A program made the translations under genes and the position numbers. Below are positions 1-12,979 of a DNA stretch of 64,000 bases, piece after piece (the stretch's first letter is position 1; each line of letters begins with the position of its first letter). The notes beneath the pieces are model-generated. The model did not search any database. It saw only the letters and a list, made by a program, of their open reading frames with translations, and had not been told where the DNA came from. The DNA lies in NCBI GenBank assembly GCA_039707465.1, contig CM077645.1, forward strand, positions 58,033,850-58,097,849, read 5' to 3'. Source of the DNA: Rhabdophis nuchalis (taxonomy: Eukaryota; Chordata; Lepidosauria; Squamata; Natricidae).

Positions 1-2504
1 TCTCATCAAGGTGGTACCTATTTATCTACTTGCATTTGCATGCTCTCAAACTGCTGGGTTGGAAGGCGCTGGGGTAAGGATGAGAGCTTTCCCTATTGTG
101 TGGCACTTGGATCTCAAAATTGGGGCTATTGGCTTTCCAGTCAACAAGCCCACCATCTTAACCACTAAGCCAGCACACCACCACACCACCTCAGAAGCTA
201 ACAAAAATTAATAAAACTTGTCATTCTGTGTGAATTCAGCTGCTAGATTGTTAATTGGCATGATGTTCAAGTCAACACCTCATTGAATAGATTTCCCCTA
301 GAACTCATGGTATTGTCTACTGAGGAAGAAAGTAGTCCCTTTAATGTAGAAACTGACGTAGCAAATAAAATGTAGAGATTGACATAGCAAATAAAATATG
401 TTCTTAGATTTCCAATAATGTTCTGCTCCTGCAGCAATATAAATAATAAATAATTATCTTCAACTGAAAAATCTGGAAACTTGTAGAGCCATCAATGTTA
501 AAAATCTCTGTAGTTTTTTCCTTCCACACCTAATATTTTGCTACAGTTTTACAATTTGGCATGCTATCCCTATAAGCAAGCAAACAAACAAATAAAATAT
601 AAAAGCATTTCCCCATTTCTCTCTATCCATGGTATAACCATAACCTGACAATCTCTTTTATGTACTGTGTCTCCAAGAATATGCCTGTTCATACTCTGGA
701 TAGCCTTAAGAAATTCTTAGCTGTTACTATGCTATAGTAGTGCTTTGCCCTTTAAGTAACCAACAAGTTGTGGAAGTTTTACTAAGAGTACAATCTGGTA
801 TGCTCACTGCCTGCATCTATGAACCAAAGCTAAAAGGCAAGAAGACAGAATTGCACAGTGAAGCAGAATAGAGAAAGACAGCATTCAAAATCAGCCAGTA
901 CAAAAGTTGACAATGGGATGAAAGCCAGTTTGAAACCTACACCTGTAAACTGTTGTTCAAGCTATTAGCTGGTTCTCCAAGCTAGAAATTGGCTCAGGGA
1001 TCCGGTAGGTAAAGAATCTACCATCTTGCCTTGCCAGTTCCCAACTGGAACTGAGAAAGGTGACTGGCAAAGGGGGAGAGAGGGAAGGGGTGTGCTGATA
1101 ATAGCTTACTGTCTAAATTGCCAGTTATATCAGTAGTTTTCTTACCCTTGAGAAGGCACAGTGAAAGCAGGGTTCCCCAGATGGGAAAATAAGGACACAA
1201 AGATAATTTTTGCTGATCTGTAAGGAAGACCCTCAAATACTCCAAGCTCAGAAATTTCACCTGATTTTGAGATTTCAGAGGATTATAGTTATTTTTATTT
1301 CAGTTTATATTTCGGCTTTCAGCCCCTTGGATGAAATGCAAGTAGTGTCCAAGAAGGAGAAAATGTTGTCAAAATTATAAGTTTACAATTTCAAAACATT
1401 TATGTCTGTGTTCCTTTGATTAATTAATATGAGGTGGGGGAGAGAATATCCCTGAACTCCTATACTTAGAATAAAATCCTCTCTTCCCTTGGATTCCACA
1501 AGGATAAGAAATGGTGTATAAATCTAAACTCAGATTTCAATCTCAAAATACAATTAAGCTTTAAGGAAATGGTAGGATTTTATACACCCGGATAATTGGT
1601 GAGCCCAGTTATAGAGGATAAAACCTTTGGGAAGAAGAGGAAAACTCAAACTAACTATATACAATTATAGCATCTGAGATATTTTGGGTGTGGATAAAAG
1701 AATCTCAGCTACTGGTGTTAAAGCTGAATTGTGAATGTATACATTTTGTACTTTGTTCTTTCCACCCCATGTACTCTATCAATAATAATAATACAAAGTC
1801 CAAGTTATGTATATTTGATAGTTATTGGTATTTGATTAGAGGGTGAGTATGAAAATGAAACACGTGAAACTTATAGAAATCCAAAATTCAGTTTTTCAGC
1901 CAAAGTCTCCCCACCCCTACCCCAAATGTGTAGGATAGATACATTATCATTAATTTTAATACTGTGAAATATGTTGCATCTGCCATGCAAAATGTTCTAT
2001 TTGTAAAACTGGTAATGGCAGTATTTTGTTCATTTGAGCAAGATCACACTTTGCAAAATGCCTGAGACTCTGTTCACTTAAATGTCACGATCTATCTCTA
2101 AAACTCTTTATACATGATTTATAGTTCCAATACAGCTGTAATTTACGCTTCAACCTTTTTTCACAATGTGTGTTATTATCATAAGTACACACAAAAACAA
2201 CTCTAGGTTTCAGTCTACTGACAGCTATTGTATACTTTCCCTATTGTTTGTATGAATTTTAAAGCAAATTGTAGGAGAATAGAGACCTTGATGGAAAAAT
2301 ATCTGAAAGCAGAGATATTCCCCTGGGTATAGAAAATCAAACTTTTTGTCTGCCTTTGTAGAAAATTCCTATATACTGAAATATACAGTACACCCCTCAA
2401 AATTTGGATAACTTTAAACTTTTTATTTCACTTCAAGAATTTCAAGTTCCAAATTAATTTATGCTGAAGCCCAACAATAATAGTTATTAATTATCTTGCA
2501 TGGA
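1..2504. other. Non-coding AT-rich intronic sequence
   Basis: No gene or recognisable element is visible. The stretch is AT-rich with short A runs and tiny AAT runs near 1785. The short open frames lack codon bias or motifs. By position it is probably intron of the minus-strand SORCS gene seen at 31.4 kb (inference). Confidence 0.6.
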
Positions 2505-2746
2505 AGATTGGAACTTCTTGTTGTTATCTTCAAAGTTGTGTCTGACCCATCACGACCCTATGGACAATGTTCCTCCAGGCCTTCCTATCCTCTACCATCC
2601 CCCAGAGTCCATTTAAGCTCACGCCAACTGCTTCAGTCACTCGATCCAGCCACCTCATTCTCTGTGCTCTCTTTCTTTTGCCTTCAATCTTTCCCAGCAT
2701 TACGCTCTTCTCTACTGAGTTCTTCCTTCTTATTAGGTGGCCAAAG

Positions 2747-2814
2747 TACTGTATTTTTCAGAGTATAAGACTCACGCACCAAGGTTTTGAAGAGGATTTT
2801 TTTTAAAAAGTAGG

Positions 2815-2897
<83 letters not shown>

Positions 2898-3187
2898 CAG
2901 AGAGAGAGATACAGTAGGTAGACACGGCCCATTTTTTGTAAAAAAAATTGCATGCATAGCCTTTAGGAAGCTTATAGAGTGCGGCTGGGGGCTGGGGCTC
3001 ATTTCTTCTCTCCCCAGCCCCATGGAGCTCTCTAAAAGCCTCCTTAAGGCTATGCATGGCCATTTTGGTGAAGGGGGTGGGGCTTCATGAGGCTAAAAAT
3101 GCTGTATCTGGTGTATAGGACGCACCCATATTTTCAGCCTCTTTTTTCATGCAAAAAGGTGCATCTTATACTTTGAAAAATACGGTA
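2747..3187. mobile_element. TA-flanked miniature DNA element, copy M1
   Basis: Imperfect terminal inverted repeats: left TACTGTATTTTTCAGAGTAT, right ending ATACTTTGAAAAATACGGTA. A TA lies at each end, as expected for a Tc1/mariner-like target duplication. The body has an (AG)n tract and GC-rich modules of the type 'tatgcatagcctt..aggaagcttatagagtgc' that recur in the copies at 4133, 15433 and 51545. No transposase is encoded. The superfamily is inferred from the TA flank only. Confidence 0.75.
2818..2895. repeat. (AG)n microsatellite
   Basis: Almost uninterrupted AG dinucleotide run inside miniature element M1. Confidence 0.97.
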
Positions 3188-3548
3188 TTTGAGTTTCGTC
3201 GTGAGGATCTGGCCTTCTAAGGAGCAGTCAGGGTTGATCTCCTCTAGGACTGACCAGTTTGATTGGCTTGCAGTCCAACAGACTCACAGGATTCTTCTCC
3301 AGCACCATAGTTCAAAGGCCCCAATGCTTTGGCACTCAGTCTTTCTTATGGTCCACCTTTCATAGCCATACATTGCAACTGGGAAAACCATCGCCTTGAC
3401 TATACACACTTTTGTTGGCTGGTGATGTCTCTGTTTTTTAGTAAACTGTCTAGATTTGCCATAGCTTTCCTCCCCAAGAGCAAGCATCTTTTAATTTCTT
3501 GGCTGTAATCCCCATCTGCTGTGACCTTGGAGCCCAGGAAAATAAAAT

Positions 3549-4132
3549 CTGTCATTTATATTGGAACTAGAAATCACAAAAATGAAGAAATGAGACATGG
3601 TATGACAGAACAAAACATTTCCATGCAGAATAAAACAAATAAAGCAATATTCAGCAGGTAAACGTCAATCAATGCGTGCAATTCAACACGCAAAACATTA
3701 CTTGCATTTCTACTTCACTCAATTGATACTAACATCTCACAACTACTTATTTGTTTACATGGGGGGAATAGTTCCTTTCAAATGCACCATCTCAAGATCC
3801 ACACATTTAATAAGGAAATCCTTTTTTCCTGCAACGTATGTATTTTTCCCAGGGGCAAAGATACTTCTTTTATTTGCTCAACTTAAAGTAAAACTACACA
3901 GAGCATTACTTGTCCTTGGCTGCATTTGGAAGAATTACTGGCATGAATATTGTGATTAAATTCTGAGATGTGGAACATGTAGAATAACCTCAGTTGACTT
4001 TTCATCTTCTCTCTCATAAAGTAAACAACTAAAATATCAAAATAAAAAACTGCTTTATTTTAATCACTGTTCATTGATGTCTGGTTTCGTGTGTCAGACT
4101 AAGATTTCTCATTAAGCTTAACATTGTTAATA
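3549..4132. other. Non-coding sequence
   Basis: AT-rich single-copy-looking DNA with no coding signal or element that I recognise. Confidence 0.55.
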
Positions 4133-4323
4133 TACCCTATTTTTCGGAGTATAAGACGCACCAGAGTATGAGACGCACCAAGGTTTTGAAGAGGCAAATT
4201 TTTTAAAAAGTAGATAGGTAGATAGAGGGACAGAGAGAGAGTAGGTATGTAGGTATGTAGGTAGGTAGATAAAGGGAGAGAGAGAGAGAGAGAAATAGAA
4301 AGATGATAGATAGATAGATAGAT

Positions 4324-4411
<88 letters not shown>

Positions 4412-5010
4412 CAGTAGGGAGGGAAGGAGAGAGAGTGTGTAGGTAGGTAGAGAGATAGAGAGAGAGAAATAGAAAGAGAGAGAGAGAAATAGAGAAGATA
4501 GGTAGGGAGAGAGAGAGTAGGTAGGTAGGTAGGTAGGTAGGTAGGTAGAGGAATAGAGAGAGAGTGAAATACAGTAGATAGGGAGAAAGAGAGTAGGTAG
4601 GTAGGTAGATGTTTTCAGGTGTATTTATCCATGTCCTGGAGAAGGAAATTGCTGACAAACCTTAAGACTTTGTTTCTGCTGGCACAGCACTTTATCAATG
4701 TAATTCTCATCAATTAAAGAGCTTTCCAAAAGAAAAAAATAAAAGCCTTTGCACTCTGCAAACCTCCGAAAAACGGCCCGTATTGTATGAAAACAGGCCC
4801 ATTTTTTTTCAAATAAAAGGCATGAATAGCTTTGGGGAGGGCTTGCAGAGTGCTCCTGGGGGCACGGGGGGGAAGCAAAAAATGGCTGTTTTTTGCAAAA
4901 ATGGGCCTGTTTTTTGCCAAAAAAATTGTATGCATAGCCTTATGGAGGCTTATAGAGTGCTGCTGGGTGTGGGGGGTGGGCAAAAAAACGAAGTTTGGAT
5001 TTGAGTACAG
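4133..5010. mobile_element. TA-flanked miniature DNA element, copy M2 (truncated)
   Basis: The left terminus TACCCTATTTTTCGGAGTAT begins at 4133, after a TA. It is followed by a duplicated 'gacgcacc' motif, a long purine-rich microsatellite block, then the GC-rich modules ('ggcttgcagagtgctcctgg', 'tatgcatagccttatggagg'). It reads as the reverse orientation of the complete copy M4 (51545-52607). It lacks the last part of M4 and the second terminus because the R4-like LINE fragment begins at about 5012. Confidence 0.7.
4211..4605. repeat. Compound (GATA)n/(GA)n/(GTAG)n microsatellite
   Basis: GATA repeats are longest at about 4300-4410, flanked by AG and GGTA/GTAG runs. This is the internal purine-rich block of element M2. 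M4 holds the reverse-complement CTCT/CCTA block. Confidence 0.95.
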
Positions 5011-5011
5011 C

Positions 5012-5493
5012 AAAAATCACTGGGAACATCAGGTTGAGAAAGTTTTAGAGAATGAGAAAGTCAAGATCTTGTGGGATCTTGACTTTCAGAATTCAGACTG
5101 ACAAGCACTTGTCATACAACACACCTGATATAACAATAACTGAAAAGAATAAAGTATGGTTCATCGACATTGCAATACCTGGTGATGCACGAATTGAAAA
5201 TAAGCAGCAAGAAAAAATCACAAAATACGGGGACTTGCAAATTGAAGTTGAGTGACTGTGGAAGAGAAAGTTGTATGTTGTCCCGATTATGATTGGAGCC
5301 CTTGGAGCAATACCTAGGGCACTGCCTCACTATGTGGAGGTTCTATGTTTGCCAGACTTTAGTGTTCTGACTCTACAAAGGGCCACCCTGCTTGGAACAG
5401 CTTATATCCTCCAATGTTACCTTGACAGTTCCTGGGTCCTTGGTTAGGACTTGAGCTGTTGAGCTACCAAAGATGATGATGATGATGATGATG

Positions 5494-5568
<75 letters not shown>

Positions 5569-5575
5569 TCGCACA
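5012..5575 (+). mobile_element. R4-like LINE 3' end (REL endonuclease C-terminus), copy 1
   Basis: The plus strand encodes the C-terminal restriction-enzyme-like endonuclease region of an R4/Dong-type LINE. Visible in order are ENEKVKILWD, then TPDITITEKNKVWFIDIAIP with GDARI after it (the PD..D-type core of the nuclease), then VVPIMIGALGAIP and LQRATLLGTAYIL. A frameshift near 5095 and stops near 5253 and 5447 break the frame. The copy runs directly into a (GAT)n(AAT)n tail. It is heavily 5'-truncated. Clade assignment rests on remembered motifs. Confidence 0.7.
5472..5568. repeat. (GAT)n-(AAT)n microsatellite
   Basis: GAT repeats pass into a long AAT run at the 3' end of the R4-like fragment, probably grown from its simple-repeat tail. 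Confidence 0.95.
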
Positions 5576-5699
5576 AAGTGTTTACAAAGCTAGACACGAC
5601 TGAGTTGCTAAATTAATCCACTGGTCATTATGGGCGGGGTATAAATTTGAAAAATTAAAAATTAAAATAAATAAATGTAAAAAATATGATTTATCTGTA

Positions 5700-6235
5700 T
5701 CCAGAAAGTCATGGGAACATAAAGTGGAAAACGTTATCGAAAATGAGAAGGTGAAGATCTTGTAGGACTTTCGAATACAAACAGATCGTCATATGGAGCA
5801 CAACACACCAGATATCACGGTTGTAGAGGGCCGAATTGTACAGTTTATAGATAACGCTGTTCCTGGAGATGCCAGAGTCAAAGAAAAAGAACTAGAAAAA
5901 ATAATGAAATATCGCGATCTGGCCATCAAAACTACACGGCTCTGGATGAAGCATGTCACAGTGATACCCACTGTCATTGAGGCAATTGGCACCATGTCCA
6001 AGAATTTTACTAAATACATCAACAAATTGCAGCTTTCTGCAATAACACCAGCGGAACTGCAAAAAAACTGTGCTACTTGGAACATCTTACATTCTAAGAA
6101 GGTACTTGGTTGATACCTAGGATGCTGGCAGCAAACCGTATCAACCATTAGCACCAGTAAATGGTATTTGTAATGCATTTTTAAATGTTTCAGTTGGCTG
6201 AGTTTCATGTTTAATGAATAAAGTAAATAATAGTA
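5700..6235 (+). mobile_element. R4-like LINE 3' end, copy 2
   Basis: Second copy of the same endonuclease C-terminus. The frame at 5793-6113 shows HNTPDITVVEGRIVQFIDNA, then VPGDARVKEKELEKIMKYRD, then VTVIPTVIEAIGTMSKNFTK. A stop (tag, about 5764) interrupts the preceding part, ENEKVKIL. The invariant 'IGALG' is changed to 'IEAIG', so it has diverged from copy 1. It ends with an AT-rich tail containing AATAAAG and TAATAATAG runs. The 5620-5690 interval between the copies holds a 'gggcggggtataaat' LINE-tail-like motif with AAAT repeats. Confidence 0.68.
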
Positions 6236-8559
6236 ATAATAGAAATTTTATAAAGCTGTAGAAAATGTACAATTCAGCAGATTATTGATCAAATTTTTAA
6301 CCACAGATGTCACCAAATATGGTGACATTCCCAAACCCTTAACCCTGTCTATCTTGCTTCCTAGTATGCTAAAAACATTGATTGTAACTGATAATTAAAA
6401 GAGCTTATTTCAAGAGTTGAAATATCTGAACCTATAAATATGCCAACATTCCTTGTTATTTTTTTGTCACGTGGAAATATTTGGAGCAACCCATGCTCAA
6501 AATTGTACTGTTTTTACAACCAGTGCTTTAATTCAACCTTAAAACTTGGTTTATAATATAATATAATAATATAGACTCTATATGATTATTCCATTGTAAA
6601 GTAAGTAATTTCAAATGTGGCTATCTTCTTCAAGTTTTTCTCTCCAGCTTGTAAAACAGCACGTCAATCAATATATCTTAATCTATATCATATATATCAA
6701 CCTATATCAAATGATTGTCTTGATTATTGCAACAGTAATGGAGAGAAAATACTAATCTTGATCTCAATTTAAAGAGTCCTTTATTGCTAAGCAAATTTGT
6801 TGCTATTTCCAATCCTGACCCCTGTCCTTCCATTGTTTCTCAAAAATACATATTATTTGCTACGCCCAAGAAATTCAATAAAGTGATTGATACATCCTTT
6901 TCCCTCTGCTATATTTATTTATGAGTGTGAAAAAGTCCTTAACTTTGCAAATCAGCGATGGAGAAGAAGTGCAAGAGAGTTAAACTTTTCATTTTATAAT
7001 CAAACAAGAGACACAAATCTTCACACCCAATATTTCACCATTATCTTTTTCAGAGACGCAATTATTCACTCAATGTTTAAGGGAGTGACAAATCAATTCA
7101 GAACGGTTGCCAAGAAAACAGCATGGATGTGTCTTAGCAGCTGAGCTGGACATGGCAAAGATTTAACTTACCCTGTTTAATATTGGTGTGCCAATGTACC
7201 AACTTGAACTCTGGCTACAATATCATGCTGTTTTGGTAATTTATGTTCCTGTGTAGAATTTCAGGCTTGGGAAATAGAAACCAAAGCATTCAAACTGAAC
7301 ACAACTTTGTAATCCTTAGTCTTAGCATCCTATATTAGGCATTTTATTTTACCACTGTTAAAAAAAGTTTTGTTTTGCAATGCACAGGAAATGCTTCAGT
7401 TATTTCTATACATTCAGCAGTTCTAGAGGTCAATGCTTAAACAGTATTTGAAATTACTTCTCACATTTGTTCATGCTAATTAACTCTTCAGCAGTTTTTG
7501 GCATACTTGCTAAATTTTGCCATAGGCATCCATTTTGATTAAAAATAATAAGAGCAACCTAATGCTTTTTAATATAAAAGTTGAAGTCTCTTTACAAACC
7601 TCATAATAAACTTGCTCCATCCCAATTCATTTTACATATCTATCCCCTTTCCATGTAACAATATCCTCCCTGTAATTTAATTGGTCCCAAATTTACTTTG
7701 ATTTAGCAGATCTATTAAAACCCGTTGTTTCGTCAGACGTGGGAGCAGTAGATATTATGTGTATTCCTTCCCTCATCACCAAATTTGGGGTGCTTGTTTT
7801 TGACTGATATTACTTTGGTGAAAGATTAATGCATTATTATACTGATGTTTGTCTTGTTTTAATCCCATTTACAGGTTTTAGATAAATAAACTGCTCAGAG
7901 TTAGGATTCCCTTTTATGAGACAATAGCTCATAAAATAAAAATAAATATCAGCAATTCATAGAAATCTGCACTGATGGATGGAATTATTATTCCAATATT
8001 ACAAATGGAATAGGCATGAAAATTACTACAATTAGGTAAATAAATGGTTTATTTAATATTTAGAATTGTTTACTTCTACTTTCAATATTCTCATATTGAA
8101 GTCTTTTCCTGCTTAATATAATTACCTTAACTATGAGCCTATCAGTAGCCTAGCTTGTTCATTGGTTTGACGGTTTTATTAACATAAATATATTTAAAAT
8201 ATAACCCCAGTTTAAAAGGAATGATACAAGAAAATGATGTGGAAACAAATAGACAATATGAAATATTGTGTGTCTTTTGGAGTGTCTTCTTTTTGAGCTT
8301 TTGTTTTGTTTCCTTTTGAAGGGAATGATGTTTTAATAAAAGTAATCATTCAATCTTTCATGTATTGAGACCCTTTAAATTGGCTGTTTCTTTCCCTCAC
8401 CTGTTGACACATTCAACAGTTATAGTATGGTGACAAGACAAGACCCTGTAAGGGATATATCACCAACAGGCATCTAACATTGAGAAATCCTTCCGATGGC
8501 CAGAAAGGGCTCGGCTAAAAAAATCAACTCTAAGGCATTGACCATAGCAACACCAGAAA
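6236..8559. other. Non-coding AT-rich intronic sequence
   Basis: I see no gene, structured repeat or recognisable element. Short open frames in this interval have no motif content. Confidence 0.55.
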
Positions 8560-8688
8560 TATTTTTTTATATTTTGTATATTGTCGTATTTATCTGATTT
8601 TTAATTTCCTGGGCACCGCCCCGAGTCCCCATGGGGGAGAGGGGGCGGTCTATAAATTTACTAAAATAAATAAATAAATAAATAACAG
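8560..8688 (+). mobile_element. L2 LINE 3' UTR fragment
   Basis: Contains the conserved L2 3' tail 'gggcaccgccccgagtccc' followed by 'gggggcggtctataaattta' and (AAAT)n. The same tail lies downstream of the L2 reverse-transcriptase ORF at 59480-59560. No coding part remains. Confidence 0.75.
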
Positions 8689-8734
8689 AACCAGATCCAT
8701 AGACACAGAGATCTACCATACTATATGTGCATAG

Positions 8735-9235
8735 AAGCTTCAGAGATCATTCAATATATAGTGACAGAGTATAAGATGCAGACAGGAACAGCGTGCCCTG
8801 AATGGCACAAACCTAGTAGTGTACAAGTACATCTGCATGGTATATGGGATAGTCCCATAAACATTTGTGGAGAATAACAGGGCTAAGATTCTATAGGACT
8901 TTCATATCCAGATGGACAGGAGAAGTACTGGCCAATCACACAGATATTCTGGTACAAGGACCAGAAGACAGCAAAGATAATAGGTGTAACAGTGCCAAGT
9001 GACAGCAATATCCAGAAGAAGAGTATGAAAATCTGGAGAAGTACCAGGATTTGAAGGAGGAACTCAACAGGATGTGAAAAGTAAAAGCCAAATGGTCATA
9101 GGAGCACTTGGAGCTGTGACATCTAAACTGATAGAGTGGCTCCAGCAAATCCCAGATCCATACAACTGCAAGGCTAGGAACATCTACACAGCTAAAAAAT
9201 ACTACACAGAACCCTGAAACTCCTAGGCTTCTGAT
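8735..9235 (+). mobile_element. Decayed R4-like LINE 3' fragment, copy 3
   Basis: Read across several frameshifts, the plus strand gives ILWDFHIQ-like, VPSDSNIQKK, KYQDLKEELNRM, VIGALGAVTSKLIEWLQQIP and AKKYYTEP-like stretches. These are the C-terminal part of a LINE ORF with a REL endonuclease, from a subfamily distinct from copies 1 and 2 (GALGAVT..EWLQQIP type). Many indels and stops indicate an old copy. Confidence 0.6.
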
Positions 9236-12200
9236 AGAAGAAATTATATTGAGGAAGATGCATAGGGATGCAAAAGGATTTATTAACATATATGCTAAGA
9301 AAAACGCAATAGAGCCTTTAACACTAAGCTTAAAATTGAAACCTTTACTACACAACACTTTTTTTAAGGTTATACACAATTCTGATTGAAAAAAAATCAA
9401 ATAATTTTATGCCTATAATATTGACATCCTAATTTGTACTTACTATTGATAGAATAATTTTTCTTTTGTTTATTTTTAAAACTATAAGTTAAAGTATATA
9501 AATAACAGAATGTTAATAAATTTTATTTATAAACACCATTGAAATAGTAATTTATATTATTATTATACTAAGATCAATAACAATATCATAAAATGGGTAA
9601 AAAATAAAAAAAGTTGGAAAAATATTGAGATTGAAAAGCCAGTCTTTCTAATGTTGGAAATATGTAATTTTATATACACTTAGGCCTAAGAACATTTTTT
9701 GCTATAATTTTGTTGCAGATAGCAAGAAACATACACAATTAACGTGCGTTTCTTTTCTTCTACTTCTTTTCCAATTGTCCATGTACTTCTTTGATTGTTC
9801 AGGTATCTAATAACTCTAACTATGAAGATGAAGTTATATGGTGGATAGTTTAAAGCCTAAACTATTTAGTTTAGACTAAATAGTAGTCTAATTATTAAAG
9901 CCTCAATTATTTAGTTTAGATTTTAAACTAAAATGCAACCTGACTTAGAAGTATGGACAGATTGAATTTCAGAATGGGATAAAGGGAATAGATCAAAATG
10001 GATACCGAAATATTTTGTCCAATCTTAATGTACCTCAGACAACCTAAATTCAATGAGGCAATGAAAGGGCACAACTTTCTAAAAATCTAACCTAAATAAT
10101 GTATTTATTTTTTTAAAAATCACCTTATCTAAAATGTTTCTCGTTAACCCAGTCTCTAATATGCTGAATATATAAACCACAATAATGCTATTAAATAAAA
10201 CACAAATGTAGCACAGAGATACCATAAGCATAAGGAAAAGCTTGAACAAAAAAGATACATTTTCAAAGGCGATAATCATCTTCTCCTACACCATTTCCTC
10301 TGAAGGCTGTTTTGCTATAGAAGATCAGTAAAAGAAAGAAAAAGGCTTGTTTTCTGTATTTTGTTCATTGAAATTACCTTCAAAGCATAATTATTCCTAC
10401 AAGTTTTGCCCTGTGACAATAGAATCACAAACTATCCATGTTTAATTGATGCAATTTGATTGGTGGAAATATTGCCTTTGGTGGTTCATTTTCTTTCAAC
10501 TTCAGTAGGCCAACAAATAACTTCCTAAAACTATATCGAAAGCTCAGCATGTTATAACTCCCCTTGTTAAAATGTGACATTTCTTTATAGAATACCACAA
10601 TTTAAAGACTGAATAGAACCAGTTTTAAAGCTGTATTTTCCCGCTTAAGATGTTGATTGTCCTGGTGGGAATTCTGGGATTTGTCATTCAGTGTAACTGG
10701 AAGGTATCACATTGAAAAAACTGTTATGCAGTGCAGTAGTGTGACTTCTTCTCTTTCTTAAATAGGAGGTCACTTGGGCTATCCTAAGTTATCATATTAT
10801 ATCTAAACTTGGAAGCTTGGGAAAAATCAGGGGAGCTTAATTATTCCTTGAATAAGGCTTTTAGTCCTAGTTTTTCTGTAGTTGAAATTGTTTAATAAGT
10901 AACCCAGAAGTCAAATGTAATAAGCTTTAATATGGCATCTAAAAATAGATCATGCATGAGGAAGTAAATCCCTAAGACAAAAAAAATGGAATAGATTTTT
11001 GCAAGGCATTTTCACCAAATAGAGTGCAACAACTTTGGTGTCCCAATGGAGGACAAAGTGCCAAATAGAGCATATGCTCCTCCGGTCACCTCAGGAGGCA
11101 AAGATGTTACACAAACATTTCTGGTTTGCTTACAGAACTTGCCGGAGGCCTGGACTGATGCCTTGATTTATTTAGGTATAAAGTTTCCTTCATTTGTGCT
11201 GGCAGCAACATCTTTTAATTACAGAGTATTCAAAACATTTTGTTGTACAGGTCCTTTGGCAAACAGAAGCATAGTTCATCCTGCTCGGTATTGTGGTGGC
11301 CTACTATCTTAGTCTACTCCGAGAACCAACCTTTTCAAATGCAACTGCAATGGAACTCCTTACCCTGAGGCACTAACCTTGACCCAGACTTTCTTATTTC
11401 AAAGCCCACTTGGCCATAAAAATGTTTCATGAAGTCCTAGTTTTAGGCAGTTCCAGATAAACTGCCAGCCCACACTCACTTGTTCTATGAATAAGCTATG
11501 AAATGTATCTATTTTTATTTATTTTCCCCTGAACTTGTCCTTTACTGTGGCTTTTTCTTTCAACTCAACCAAATGATTTCCCCAGATGTGCTGTCGTGGT
11601 GTCACTTTGATTGGCAAGTTTTACATCAGCCTGCAGCAAATGCTCATTGTAATGAAAAAACTTGAATTACTAATATGAAATTTTTGCAAACATAACCACA
11701 CCATCTTAGTTTGATTTCCCAGATAAGAACATATTAAGTTCAGACTAACAAGTAAGGTCAAGTTGTTAAAAGTAGCTTTTAAAATTCTGAGACATGCATG
11801 TTGCTATCAGAATGCAAATCAGTCTGGATACGTATTTATTTAACAAGTTTACGTACCAATAATGATATTAGTCAATGATACTTGTAATCTAAAGAAAGCT
11901 TTGAAAGTATTTTTAGAAATTCTCACTATGCCTCAGGGTGTTCTTAGATGCCATATAAATGAGTATTTACAAGTCATTTGGTCTGACTTCATAAAAAAAG
12001 AACAGCACCTCCTCATCTTCTAACAATTTCTTACATTTGTTGATATAAGTAATAGAATTATCTATGCACATCACATTTATTGTTTGAACTCCATTAGGAC
12101 TAGATAGAATAAATGTGATGACATCAGAACTTGAGATCAGAAATCTTTTACTAAAGAGCAGGAAACGTCTTCATCAATAGCTCTATTCTGAAGATAAATT

Positions 12201-12824
12201 TCAAAGAAATTTAGTTTATGGAATAGAATACTTTGGGTAATATAATAGGATTTTTGGACTGGCTTCTCTACTGTATCTCAGAAGACATAATCCAAACAAT
12301 TACACTACTGACCTTACATTTGCTTTTGCATGTTACTTTCAACTCATCAGTTCTTCACCCTGACCTTATTTCTGTTTGCTTTCCCATCCATTTCCCTGTC
12401 TTTCCCCATTTATTGAATGTTCATCTACTCAATTCCCTGGCAAGAAAAATGACATTCAGGCTTTGTCATTTTTATAGCATAGCACCATCTGGACCACAAA
12501 CTGTCACCCTTCCCTAAATCCCAAAGCAAATGACTTCTTTTCTTGCTTATGCTATCTAGCCTTATGGTGACTTTCCCTTTATCCCAATGTCTGAATTTCT
12601 GCACAAGCATTTCTGGATAATCTGTTTAGGAAGAATTGTATGAAGTTGAAAATGTTGATTTAAAAGATGATCTGAGTTTCAAATGGCACATAGTTAGCTG
12701 AAGAAGACCTCTGCTTAATACTTCAGAGATATCAGGGTTGTATGTGAGAACACTCTAAAAAAGAATGGGACAATTTAGAATAAAGTTTACCTTAATAGGA
12801 CAAATAGTTCTAAACTTTAGAAAG
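9236..12824. other. Non-coding AT-rich intronic sequence
   Basis: No gene or element is recognised. There is one small imperfect duplication: the 24-bp segment at 9852-9875 recurs at 9898-9921 ('aaagcct.aa.tatttagttt'). Confidence 0.55.
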
Positions 12825-12938
12825 AAAATAACTTTATTGTCACTTTGAATGTACATTAATTGGCATACATTAAAATAAAATGTCATTGCAGGCAGCTCTC
12901 AAAAGGTCATCACCTCCAATATATACCACTTAAATATG

Positions 12939-12979
<41 letters not shown>

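Larger units (their letters stand above)
2505..3548 (-). mobile_element. BovB (RTE-clade LINE) 3' fragment, interrupted
   Basis: Translation of the minus strand gives the C-terminal part of a BovB reverse-transcriptase ORF. At about 3487-3284 it shows PTKVCIVKAMVFPVAMYGYE followed by FELWCWRRIL, both hallmark stretches of BovB. After the interruption it resumes as an RWLDRVTEAVG-type stretch around 2650. The element is 5'-truncated near 3548 and ends near 2505 in a short CAACAA-like tail. A TA-flanked miniature element (2747-3187) sits inside it and splits the frame. Small frameshifts and stops show it is dead. BovB is abundant in squamates, which supports the organism call. Confidence 0.85.

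Noticed and set aside
2684..3063. Overlapping minus-strand open frames rich in Ser-Leu
   Set aside because: They are translations of the (AG)n tract, which is open in several frames. No gene.
4316..4410. CRISPR-like regular repeats
   Set aside because: Simple GATA microsatellite without spacers. The window is vertebrate nuclear DNA.
4203..4658. 151-codon minus-strand frame rich in Leu, Ser, Tyr and Ile
   Set aside because: Translation of the GATA/GA/GTAG microsatellite of M2.
8936..9400. 154-codon minus-strand frame
   Set aside because: It is the complement of the decayed R4-like fragment, whose sense strand gives recognisable motifs.
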